Origin: JAWWBL01 sp033720975
Lineage (GTDB): Bacteria > Actinomycetota > Acidimicrobiia > Spongiisociales > ZC4RG35
Length of the DNA: 22,706 bases
Assembly (NCBI GenBank): GCA_033720975.1
Contig: JAWWBL010000021.1
Location: forward strand, 1 to 22,706
Reading direction: 5' to 3'
The translations under genes and the position numbers were made by a program. Positions within the stretch are counted from its first letter, which is position 1; each line of letters starts with the position of its first letter. Below the pieces are notes generated by a model. The model made no database searches, was not told the DNA's origin, and saw nothing but the letters and a program-made list of their open reading frames with translations. Of this stretch, positions 14,848-21,233 are shown one piece after another.

Positions 14848-15740
14848 GCGCGCCGACTCCGCCTTTGGGCGATTGCCTGGAGGAGTACTTGGTGACTCTG
14901 CGCGTGGAGCGGGGCATGGCCACGAACACTCTCGAGGCCTACACCAGGGACCTTCGCCAGTACACCGAGTTCCTCCAAGGAAAGGAGCCGTCGGTCGCTC
15001 TTGTGGAGGACTTCGTCTCCGAGTTGAGGAAGGAAGGTCTGGCTGACTCGACCATCATCCGGAAGATGGCCGCAGTTCGCGGGCTGCACAGGTTTCTCGT
15101 CATCGAAGGGTTACGTTCGTCGGACCCGACCGTCTTGGTCGACACCCCAACCCAACCCGATCCTTTCCCCAAAGCCCTGCACGTCGACGAGGCGATCGCC
15201 CTGGTTGAGGCCCCAGACATCTCATCCGCCGCGGGGCGCCGCGACCGTGCCCTGCTCGAGTTTCTCTACGGGACCGGGGCGCGCGTCTCAGAGACGGTGG
15301 CCATCGATCTCACAGAGCTTGACTTCGAAGATCGCCACGCCCTGGTCACCGGTAAGGGCGCGAAGCAACGATTGGTGCCTCTGGGCACCAAGGCGATCGA
15401 GGCCATTGGCAACTGGCTTCCCGACCGGCTGGAGTTGGTCAAGCGGGATCAGTCCGGAGATCCGTTGTTTCTCAACCTGAGAGGGGGCCGACTTTCTCGC
15501 CAAGGGGCCTTCGACATCGTGAAGAAAGCGGCAGTTCGAGCGGGCATAGAGCCGGCGAAGGTTTCACCTCATGTGTTGAGGCACTCGGCGGCAACACATA
15601 TGGTGGAGGGAGGCGCCGACCTGAGAACTGTTCAAGAGATGCTCGGTCACGCTACGATTTCCACAACCCAGGTCTATACGAGGGTTAGCCCCGCCCACGT
15701 GATGGAGATCTACATAGAAGCTCATCCAAGGAGTAGGTGA
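14844..15740 (+). CDS. xerD: Tyrosine recombinase XerD
   Basis: XerD with XerC resolves chromosome dimers at dif. TTG 14844, overlapping the ald stop (TTGA), gives 298 residues, the exact length of E. coli XerD. Upstream in-frame ATG/GTG codons lie inside ald and are rejected. The SAM-like N-terminal domain (DCLEEYLVTLRVERGMATNT) is followed by a complete catalytic set: R147 (TGARVSE), K171 (GKGAKQR), H243 and R246 (HVLRH), H269 (LGHATIS) and nucleophile Y278 (QVYTRV). Each is one below the E. coli number. Position upstream of scpA-scpB matches M. tuberculosis Rv1701 in general order, although the parA-like gene found there is missing. The TraR/DksA-type gene follows with a one-base overlap. 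Confidence 0.95.
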   Translation: MSAPTPPLGDCLEEYLVTLRVERGMATNTLEAYTRDLRQYTEFLQGKEPSVALVEDFVSELRKEGLADSTIIRKMAAVRGLHRFLVIEGLRSSDPTVLVDTPTQPDPFPKALHVDEAIALVEAPDISSAAGRRDRALLEFLYGTGARVSETVAIDLTELDFEDRHALVTGKGAKQRLVPLGTKAIEAIGNWLPDRLELVKRDQSGDPLFLNLRGGRLSRQGAFDIVKKAAVRAGIEPAKVSPHVLRHSAATHMVEGGADLRTVQEMLGHATISTTQVYTRVSPAHVMEIYIEAHPRSR

Positions 15741-16090
15741 TGACGCTCGACATCCAGGCCGCCAAGAAGGCGTTGAAAGAAGAACGGGAGCAGCTGGTCC
15801 ACCAGCTCGACGAACTCGGGGCGGCCGAATCCGGTGACCTGCGGGCCGATTTGGACTTCGGCGGAAGCTTTGCGGACGCTGCGGCTGTCACCGCCGAGCG
15901 CACGGAAGTCCTTGGCCTGGTGGAGTCGCTCAAGACTCAGCTGGAGGCAGTCGACGCGGCCCTCGCCCATATCGAGGCCGGCACGTATGGCAGTTGTGAC
16001 AACTGTGGCAACGAGATCGGTGCCGACCGACTGGCATTCCGGCCATCCTCCATCCTCTGCGTGGACTGCAAGACCAAAGCCGCCTCCTGA
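15740..16090 (+). CDS. TraR/DksA-type C4 zinc-finger protein
   Basis: A 116-residue protein: a long helical N-terminal part (residues 5-80) rich in Glu, Lys and Leu, probably a coiled-coil hairpin, then a four-cysteine zinc finger C86/C89 and C107/C110 with the spacing of the DksA/TraR family. ATG 15740 is chosen because AAGGAG (15728-15733) lies 6 bases before it; the GTG three bases earlier is too close. In proteobacteria DksA enters the RNA polymerase secondary channel and works with ppGpp. For this actinobacterial branch the role is not established, and the acidic coiled-coil tip residues (DxxDxA) are not clearly present: the nearest segment reads SFADAAAVTAER. It overlaps the xerD stop by one base and is followed by a GC-rich hairpin. 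Confidence 0.88.
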   Translation: MTLDIQAAKKALKEEREQLVHQLDELGAAESGDLRADLDFGGSFADAAAVTAERTEVLGLVESLKTQLEAVDAALAHIEAGTYGSCDNCGNEIGADRLAFRPSSILCVDCKTKAAS

Positions 16091-16097
16091 CCCAAAA

Positions 16098-16121
16098 CCC
16101 CGGCCACCGGAAGGGCCGGGG
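16098..16121 (+). terminator. GC-rich hairpin between the DksA-type gene and scpA
   Basis: A perfect 8-bp stem of CCCCGGCC (16098-16105) and GGCCGGGG (16114-16121) encloses an 8-base loop. It starts 8 bases after the zinc-finger gene stop and ends one base before the scpA -10 box. There is no U tract, so it may be an actinobacterial U-less terminator or an element that modulates the scpA promoter. Confidence 0.5.
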
Positions 16122-16122
16122 A

Positions 16123-16128
16123 TAACCT
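16123..16128 (+). promoter_or_regulatory. TAACCT -10 box giving a leaderless scpA start
   Basis: TAACCT fits TANNNT and ends 9 bases before ATG 16138, the same spacing as at tatB. No Shine-Dalgarno precedes the ATG. The -35 position falls in the hairpin. Confidence 0.5.
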
Positions 16129-16137
16129 CGGATCAAG

Positions 16138-16899
16138 ATGTCCTTCCACGTTCGCACCACAGTCTTCGAGGGTCCTCTCGACCTGCTTCTCCAGCTGATC
16201 ACCAAGCATCAATTGGAGATAACAGCCGTGGGTCTCACCGGCGTGGTGGGGGAGTACCTCTCGTTTCTAGACGAGATGCGCGAACTCGACATCGAGGTCA
16301 CTTCCGAGTTTCTCCTGATCGCGGCCACTCTCGTCCAGCTCAAGGCACAAGCGCTCCTTCCTGGCCCCCGAGAACTCGATCTCGAGGAGGAGCTGGCACT
16401 GTCCGAAGAGCGCGATCGGCTCCTTTCGCGTCTGCTCGCCTCTGTCACTTTCAAAGATGTCGCCGCTGTCCTCCTGCGCCGACTCCAGGATGGCAACCGA
16501 TACGTGCCGAGGACGTCGGGAATCGATCAGGTCGTAAAACATCCGTCAGTGCCTCCGGGTCTCCCGGTCGACGCACAGGATCTCGGAGCATTGTTTGGGA
16601 AGATCCTGCATAGAGCTGCGCTCGAACCCGACCTCGACCACCTCGACCTCCAACTCCCCTCGGTAGAGGCGGCCATCGAGGACCTCCAGAAGCGAATAGA
16701 GATGGCAGCGATTGCCAGCTTCGACAAACTGACCGAACACTGTGAGCGACCGGTCGACGTCGCGGCGTACTTTCTCGCCCTTCTCGAGATGGCGCGCTGG
16801 GGCCTGATCGAAGTGAGCCAGGACGACTGGTCCGCCCCGATCACAGTGCGGCACCTCGACTCGGGACAGATCGACCTCACTTCGGAGTGGGCGTCATGA
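16138..16899 (+). CDS. scpA: Segregation and condensation protein A
   Basis: ScpA is the kleisin that, with ScpB, closes the SMC condensin ring for chromosome organisation. The 253-residue protein has the N-terminal SMC-neck-binding signature FEGPLDLLLQLI (residues 10-21), then EITAVGLTGVVGEYL and ATLVQLKAQALLP, a charged middle, and a C-terminal winged-helix region ending VDVAAYFLALLEMARWGLIEVSQ, which fits the kleisin end. ATG 16138 is the only sensible start and follows a leaderless-type promoter. scpB follows with an ATGA overlap. No smc gene is in the window. Confidence 0.95.
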   Translation: MSFHVRTTVFEGPLDLLLQLITKHQLEITAVGLTGVVGEYLSFLDEMRELDIEVTSEFLLIAATLVQLKAQALLPGPRELDLEEELALSEERDRLLSRLLASVTFKDVAAVLLRRLQDGNRYVPRTSGIDQVVKHPSVPPGLPVDAQDLGALFGKILHRAALEPDLDHLDLQLPSVEAAIEDLQKRIEMAAIASFDKLTEHCERPVDVAAYFLALLEMARWGLIEVSQDDWSAPITVRHLDSGQIDLTSEWAS

Positions 16900-17456
16900 G
16901 GGAGCTTGCCGCGCTGGAAGCCATCCTGTTTGTCACCGAGTCCCCGGTCCCTGTCAACGAGCTGTCTGAGGTTCTGGAGGTCGGACCGGAACGAGTGTCA
17001 GAGCTCCTGGCAGAGTTGGACGACCGTCTTCGAGAGGTCGGGTCGGGCCTGGTTCTCAAGTCCGCGGCGGGTGGTTGGCGCCTCTACAGCCACCCGGACG
17101 CTTACCCCTATCTGGAGAGGTTCTCATCGTCCGCCACTGCGAGAAAGCTCTCCAGCGCAGCCTTGGAGACTCTGGCAGTCGTGGCCTATCGCCAGCCGGT
17201 GACCCGGACTCAGATCTCAGAGATCCGGGGCGTCGACTCCGACTCCTCGGTGCGAACTCTGGAGAGGCTTGGGTTCATCCAAGAGAGCGGACGTTTGTCC
17301 ATCCCGGGCAATCCCGCCACCTACGCGACCACGAGCCAGTTCCTCGAGAAGCTGGGGATAGCTGCTCTGTCCGAGCTCCCACCTCTCGCCGACCATGTGC
17401 CACCTCCGGACTTCGTCGATTCGCTCGAGGAGACACTCCGGCCAGGAACCGGCTGA
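16896..17456 (+). CDS. scpB: Segregation and condensation protein B
   Basis: ScpB dimers bind ScpA and stabilise the SMC complex. The 186-residue protein starts at ATG 16896 (ATGA overlap with scpA) and begins MRELAALEAILFVTESPVPV, the usual ScpB opening. It shows the tandem winged-helix architecture, with family segments SSAALETLAVVAYRQPVTRTQI and RGVDSDSSVRTL around residues 88-120 and a GRPATYATTSQFLEKLG-type motif, here GNPATYATTSQFLEKLGI. Length is normal. rluB starts 3 bases after its stop, the arrangement seen in many bacteria (scpA-scpB-rluB). Confidence 0.95.
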   Translation: MRELAALEAILFVTESPVPVNELSEVLEVGPERVSELLAELDDRLREVGSGLVLKSAAGGWRLYSHPDAYPYLERFSSSATARKLSSAALETLAVVAYRQPVTRTQISEIRGVDSDSSVRTLERLGFIQESGRLSIPGNPATYATTSQFLEKLGIAALSELPPLADHVPPPDFVDSLEETLRPGTG

Positions 17457-17459
17457 CCG

Positions 17460-18185
17460 ATGGCGGATCGCATCCGCATCCAGAAGGCGATCGCTCACGC
17501 AGGGCTGATGTCGCGGCGAGAAGCTGAGGAGGCAATCGCTGCGGGGAGGGTGCAGGTCAACGGAAGGGAAGCGGTGCTCGGCGACCGAATCGACGTCGCG
17601 AGTGAGGCGCTCACCCTCGACGGAGTCCCGGTGCCGATCGCTCCTGACCTGGTCACATACCTGCTTTACAAACCCCCCGGGGTGGTCAGCACAACGAGCG
17701 ATCCGCAGGGCAGGCGTACAGTGATCGACTTGATCGACACCGAGAAGCGGGTCTACCCGGTCGGCCGCCTGGACGCTGATTCCGAAGGCCTCATACTCGT
17801 GACCAACGACGGTGAACTCACCAACAGAGTCACCCATCCAAGGTATGGGATCACCAAGAAATACCTTGCCCACGTGGAGGGAACCCCAACCCGGGCAACG
17901 CTCGCTCGACTCCGTAGCGGGGTGATGCTCGACGATGGTCCGGCACGAGCGGTGTCGGCAACGCTCAAAGAATCGCATCAGGGCAAATCTCTCGTTGAAG
18001 TCGTGATGGTGGAGGGCCGCAATCGCGAGGTTCGTCGAATGATGGCTGCTGTGGGTCACCAGGTTCAAAGGCTGGTACGAACTGCGATTGGGCCGCTGTC
18101 CGCACCCGATTTGACGCCCGGTGAATACCGGGAGCTGTCATCTAGAGAGATCAGGCGTATGCTCGAGGCGGGTGGAGCGGGTTGA
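17460..18185 (+). CDS. rluB: Pseudouridine synthase RluB/RsuA family
   Basis: A 241-residue RsuA/RluB-family pseudouridine synthase, predicted to modify large-subunit rRNA in the peptidyl-transferase region. Residues 1-60 form an S4 RNA-binding domain (RIQKAIAHAGLMSRREAE and VQVNGREA). The catalytic motif is GRLDADSEGLILVTNDG, with catalytic aspartate D105. KKYLAHVEG and EGRNREVRRMM complete the family pattern. The start ATG 17460 lies 3 bases after scpB. The scpB-rluB-cmk-der order is the same as in mycobacteria (Rv1710-Rv1713), which supports RluB over RsuA. The stop TGA overlaps the TTG start of the aroA-cmk gene. Confidence 0.95.
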   Translation: MADRIRIQKAIAHAGLMSRREAEEAIAAGRVQVNGREAVLGDRIDVASEALTLDGVPVPIAPDLVTYLLYKPPGVVSTTSDPQGRRTVIDLIDTEKRVYPVGRLDADSEGLILVTNDGELTNRVTHPRYGITKKYLAHVEGTPTRATLARLRSGVMLDDGPARAVSATLKESHQGKSLVEVVMVEGRNREVRRMMAAVGHQVQRLVRTAIGPLSAPDLTPGEYRELSSREIRRMLEAGGAG

Positions 18186-20128
18186 GCGCCCGCCCAGTCG
18201 CTGTAGCAAACGGTCCGATCCGAGCACGGATTCGGCCCCCAGGGTCGAAATCGATCACCATCCGCTCTTTGGTGGTGGCCGGGCTCGCAGAAGGCCGTTC
18301 CCACTTGTACGGAGCTCTGAGATCGGACGACACCAACTCCGCAGTCGATCTGCTTCGTGGCTTCGGTATTGAGACACACACCGAAGCCGAGCCGTGGATC
18401 GTGGTTGGCACCGGTGGAGCCCTTCGGGCTCCGGACTCACCGATCAATGTGGGCCTTTCCGGCTTGACTGCCCGAATTGCCTTGGTCCTGGCGGCGCACG
18501 CCGACGGGGTGACGAGGATCGAGGCCCAGGGGCGGCTCCGTGCCCGGCCGATCGGCGCTCTTGTCGAGAGTCTCGAGGCTCAAGGAGCCGCGATCTCTAC
18601 GAGCGACGGGTTCCTTCCAGTCACGGTTGAAGGGGTCGGCGGGCTATGGGGTGGCGAGATGTTGGTGAATTCGTCGCTGACCTCCCAGTTCGCAACCTCT
18701 CTGATGATGGTGGCACCTCTAATGGAGGAAGGAGCCAACATTGTGACCGAAGGCCTCGAGTCCTCTCACGGCTATGTGGAACTCACGGCCAATGTGATGG
18801 AGCAATTCGGGGCGAAGGTATCTCCCACTATCACGGGGTTCGAGATCGCGAAACAGGGCTACCGCCCCACCGATGTAGTGATCGAGCCGGACGCCTCATC
18901 TGCCGCGTACCCGCTCTTGGCCGCGGCGATAACCGGCGGAACGGTGACCATCGAGGGTCTCAGCAGTCGATCCCGCCAGCCCGACATCGCTGTCGTCGAC
19001 ACATTCGTGACAATGGGATGCCAACTGACCGAGAGCGAGGACGGGTTGCTGCTCGATGGTCCGCGAACCGGCCTATTACCGGTGGAAGCGAACCTGTCTC
19101 ACGCTCCGGACGGGGCCCTAGCGGTCGCAGTGGCGTGCATCTTCGCAAGTGGCACCAGCCGACTCTCGGGCCTGGGCAGCCTTCGGCACAAGGAATCCGA
19201 CCGCCTTACTGCGATCGGGCATGAGCTTCGGAAACTAGGAGCGGACGTCTCCGCCGAAGCGGACTCATTGACCATCACACCCCGCGAGCGTCGAGGGGTG
19301 CTGATCGACCCTCATGGCGACCATCGCCTGGCGATGGCACTAGGAGTCGCCGGGCTGTGCATTCCCGGATTGGCCGTGACCGACTACGAGGTGGTTTCCA
19401 AGACATGGCCCGGCTTCTGGGAGATGTTGGAGAGGCTCTCCGGTGAGCCCGGGCCGGGGCGTGTCCTAGGCTCGCCGGTCGTGAAAGGGACGATCGTGAC
19501 GATCGACGGGCCGGCCGGAAGTGGGAAGAGCACCGTCAGTCGAGTCGTTGCCGAACGCGCAGGCCTTCCTCACCTCGATACCGGGGCGTTCTATCGGGCT
19601 GCCACTCTGGTGGCGCTTCGGACCGGAACCGACCTCCACGACGAGGAGAAGGTCGCCGGCGTGGTGGAGGAGGCCATATTCGGCCAGGAGAACGGCGTCA
19701 TGTATCTCAACGGGGAGGACGTCAGCGCCGAGATTCGCGACGATCCGGTGACGTCCGCGGTTTCTCGGGTTTCGGCCTACCCGACGGTGCGCCGGACGCT
19801 GGTGCGCCATCAGCGAGATTGGATCGAAGCGCGAGGGGGATCTGGAGTGGTCGAAGGTCGTGACATTGGTTCCGCGGTCTTCCCCGACGCGAGCGTGAAG
19901 GTCTATCTCGATGCCTCGCAGGCGGAAAGGGCCCGCCGTCGCGCCGCCCAGTCGGGTGAGGACCCTAACGATGTGCTCGCGGATATCGCTCGGCGCGATG
20001 GCTACGACTCATCGCGTGAGACCTCGCCCCTGACGGTCCCCGAGGACGCCATCATCATTGACACGACCGACATGACCTTCGAAGAGGTCGTCGAGGCGGT
20101 CCTCGGGCTCATCCCCACGGATTCCTGA
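18182..20128 (+). CDS. aroA-cmk: Fusion of EPSP synthase (AroA) and CMP kinase (Cmk)
   Basis: A single 648-codon frame holds two enzymes. TTG 18182 overlaps the rluB stop (TTGA) and follows a GGTGGAG ribosome-binding site. Residues 1-425 are EPSP synthase of the shikimate pathway: PGSKSIT with K23, RPIGAL, SSLTSQFATS, EPDASSAAYPL, the catalytic aspartate in HAPDGALAV, RHKESDRL, DHRLAMALG and TWPGFW. Its motif GLSGLTARI is unusual. Residues 434-648 are CMP kinase: P-loop GPAGSGKST, DTGAFYRAA, EGRDIGSAVFPDAS and SSRETSPL. The linker of about 10 residues is Gly/Pro-rich (GEPGPGRVLGS). aroA and cmk are neighbours in many bacteria and fusions have been annotated in some proteobacteria; in M. tuberculosis cmk is separate. 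A TAGGCT box and GTG lie exactly at the domain boundary. Confidence 0.95.
   Translation: MSARPVAVANGPIRARIRPPGSKSITIRSLVVAGLAEGRSHLYGALRSDDTNSAVDLLRGFGIETHTEAEPWIVVGTGGALRAPDSPINVGLSGLTARIALVLAAHADGVTRIEAQGRLRARPIGALVESLEAQGAAISTSDGFLPVTVEGVGGLWGGEMLVNSSLTSQFATSLMMVAPLMEEGANIVTEGLESSHGYVELTANVMEQFGAKVSPTITGFEIAKQGYRPTDVVIEPDASSAAYPLLAAAITGGTVTIEGLSSRSRQPDIAVVDTFVTMGCQLTESEDGLLLDGPRTGLLPVEANLSHAPDGALAVAVACIFASGTSRLSGLGSLRHKESDRLTAIGHELRKLGADVSAEADSLTITPRERRGVLIDPHGDHRLAMALGVAGLCIPGLAVTDYEVVSKTWPGFWEMLERLSGEPGPGRVLGSPVVKGTIVTIDGPAGSGKSTVSRVVAERAGLPHLDTGAFYRAATLVALRTGTDLHDEEKVAGVVEEAIFGQENGVMYLNGEDVSAEIRDDPVTSAVSRVSAYPTVRRTLVRHQRDWIEARGGSGVVEGRDIGSAVFPDASVKVYLDASQAERARRRAAQSGEDPNDVLADIARRDGYDSSRETSPLTVPEDAIIIDTTDMTFEEVVEAVLGLIPTDS
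19467..19472 (+). promoter_or_regulatory. Possible internal -10 box for a separate Cmk product
   Basis: TAGGCT (TANNNT) ends 8 bases before an in-frame GTG at 19481. That GTG would start a stand-alone Cmk with the sequence VKGTIVTIDGPAGSGKST, exactly where a free CMP kinase begins. The spacing equals that of the tatB, scpA and ispH starts. No -35 element is seen and the match may be chance. Confidence 0.3.
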
Positions 20129-20142
20129 CTTCCCACCCGCCC

Positions 20143-20148
20143 TACCAT
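20143..20148 (+). promoter_or_regulatory. TACCAT -10 box giving a leaderless ispH start
   Basis: TACCAT ends 7 bases before ATG 20156, so transcription should start at the initiation codon. There is no Shine-Dalgarno. The sequence before it (CCCACCCGCC) resembles that before the tatB box (CCCACCCC). Confidence 0.55.
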
Positions 20149-20155
20149 TGGTCAG

Positions 20156-21205
20156 ATGGCGGTTGAGAGAGTGCTCCTGGCTGAGCCACGCGGCTTCTGC
20201 GCAGGCGTCGAGATGGCGATCAAGGCACTGACCTGGATGACACGAATCTTCGAGGGCCCGGTCTACTGCTATCACGAGATCGTTCACAACGAGTGGGTGG
20301 TTCGCGCGTTTGAGCGGGTTGGTGTCGTCTTTGTCGACGACATCTCCCAGGTGCCAGAGGGTGCCCCGGTCATGCTGTCAGCACACGGTTCAGCACCCGA
20401 GGTCGTCACCGCTGCAGCGGAGAGGGCGGCAGTGGTCATTGACGCCGTGTGTCCTCTGGTGACCAAAGTCCATCATGAGGTCAAGATGATGGCGAAGAAG
20501 GGTTACGACATCATCTACGTGGGCCATGAAGGACATGACGAGGCTGTCGGGACGGTGGCAGAGGCGCCCGAGGCGATCACACTCGTCGAACCTGAGAGTG
20601 GGCTGGACGCCTTCACGCCGAGAGACGAGGACAAGGTCGCTCTACTGGCACAAACGACCCTTGGCATGTACGAGTGGTTGAGCGTGCTCGATGATGCATC
20701 GGAACGGTTCCCAGAGATCAGGACGGCGCGCAAGTCCGACCTTTGTTATGCCACCACGAATCGCCAGGAGGTCGTGGGCCAGTTGTCAGACGAATGCGAC
20801 CTGATCCTCGTAGTGGGGTCGACCAACTCCTCGAACACGCAGGCGTTGGTCCGCGTCGCCGAAGAGAACGGCACGACAGCACATCGGGTGGATTCTGCGG
20901 CGGATGTACGAGATGAGTGGCTGGAAGGTGTCACAACCGTTGGTGTAACGGCAGGCGCATCGGCGCCTGATCACCTGGTTCAACAAGTGATCGATCGGGT
21001 GGCACCCACGCTTGGGTTCGAATTGTGGAGCACCATCGAAGAACAGGAGTACTTTCCGCTTCCTCCCCAGCTCCGCAGCTTTGTGCTCACCCTGCAGTCG
21101 CTGGTCGAAGCAGGCGTCACGGCCACGCCCCACACGGGCGCGTCCTGGCTGGACCGGGACAGGGACTGGACGGCGACCGAGGCGCTCAGTCTCATCAACG
21201 CCTGA
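20156..21205 (+). CDS. ispH: 4-hydroxy-3-methylbut-2-enyl diphosphate reductase
   Basis: IspH carries out the last step of the MEP isoprenoid pathway, reducing HMBPP to IPP and DMAPP at a [4Fe-4S] cluster. The 349-residue protein has the three cluster cysteines C15 (RGFCAGV), C99 (DAVCPLVTK) and C197 (SDLCYATTNRQ). Substrate-binding segments are HEIVHN, SAHGSAPEV, GHEGHDEAVG, AQTTLG and GSTNSSNT, followed by TAGASAPDHLV. The C-terminal 50 residues (LPPQLRSF onward) extend beyond the E. coli enzyme (316 residues). It shows the window's lineage uses the MEP pathway. It starts 27 bases after the aroA-cmk stop with its own leaderless-type promoter, and der follows 28 bases later. Confidence 0.97.
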   Translation: MAVERVLLAEPRGFCAGVEMAIKALTWMTRIFEGPVYCYHEIVHNEWVVRAFERVGVVFVDDISQVPEGAPVMLSAHGSAPEVVTAAAERAAVVIDAVCPLVTKVHHEVKMMAKKGYDIIYVGHEGHDEAVGTVAEAPEAITLVEPESGLDAFTPRDEDKVALLAQTTLGMYEWLSVLDDASERFPEIRTARKSDLCYATTNRQEVVGQLSDECDLILVVGSTNSSNTQALVRVAEENGTTAHRVDSAADVRDEWLEGVTTVGVTAGASAPDHLVQQVIDRVAPTLGFELWSTIEEQEYFPLPPQLRSFVLTLQSLVEAGVTATPHTGASWLDRDRDWTATEALSLINA

Positions 21206-21233
21206 GACACCGTCCGACCAAAATGGCCGTCCC

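Noticed and set aside
18158..18163. TATGCT upstream of aroA-cmk as a promoter
   Set aside because: It lies in the rluB coding end, has no -35, and the gene has a Shine-Dalgarno and TTGA overlap that explain its translation; single TANNNT matches are expected by chance.
21012..21233. 74-residue N-terminal extension of Der overlapping ispH
   Set aside because: The extra sequence is low-complexity and is ispH read in another frame; Der conservation begins at ATG 21234.
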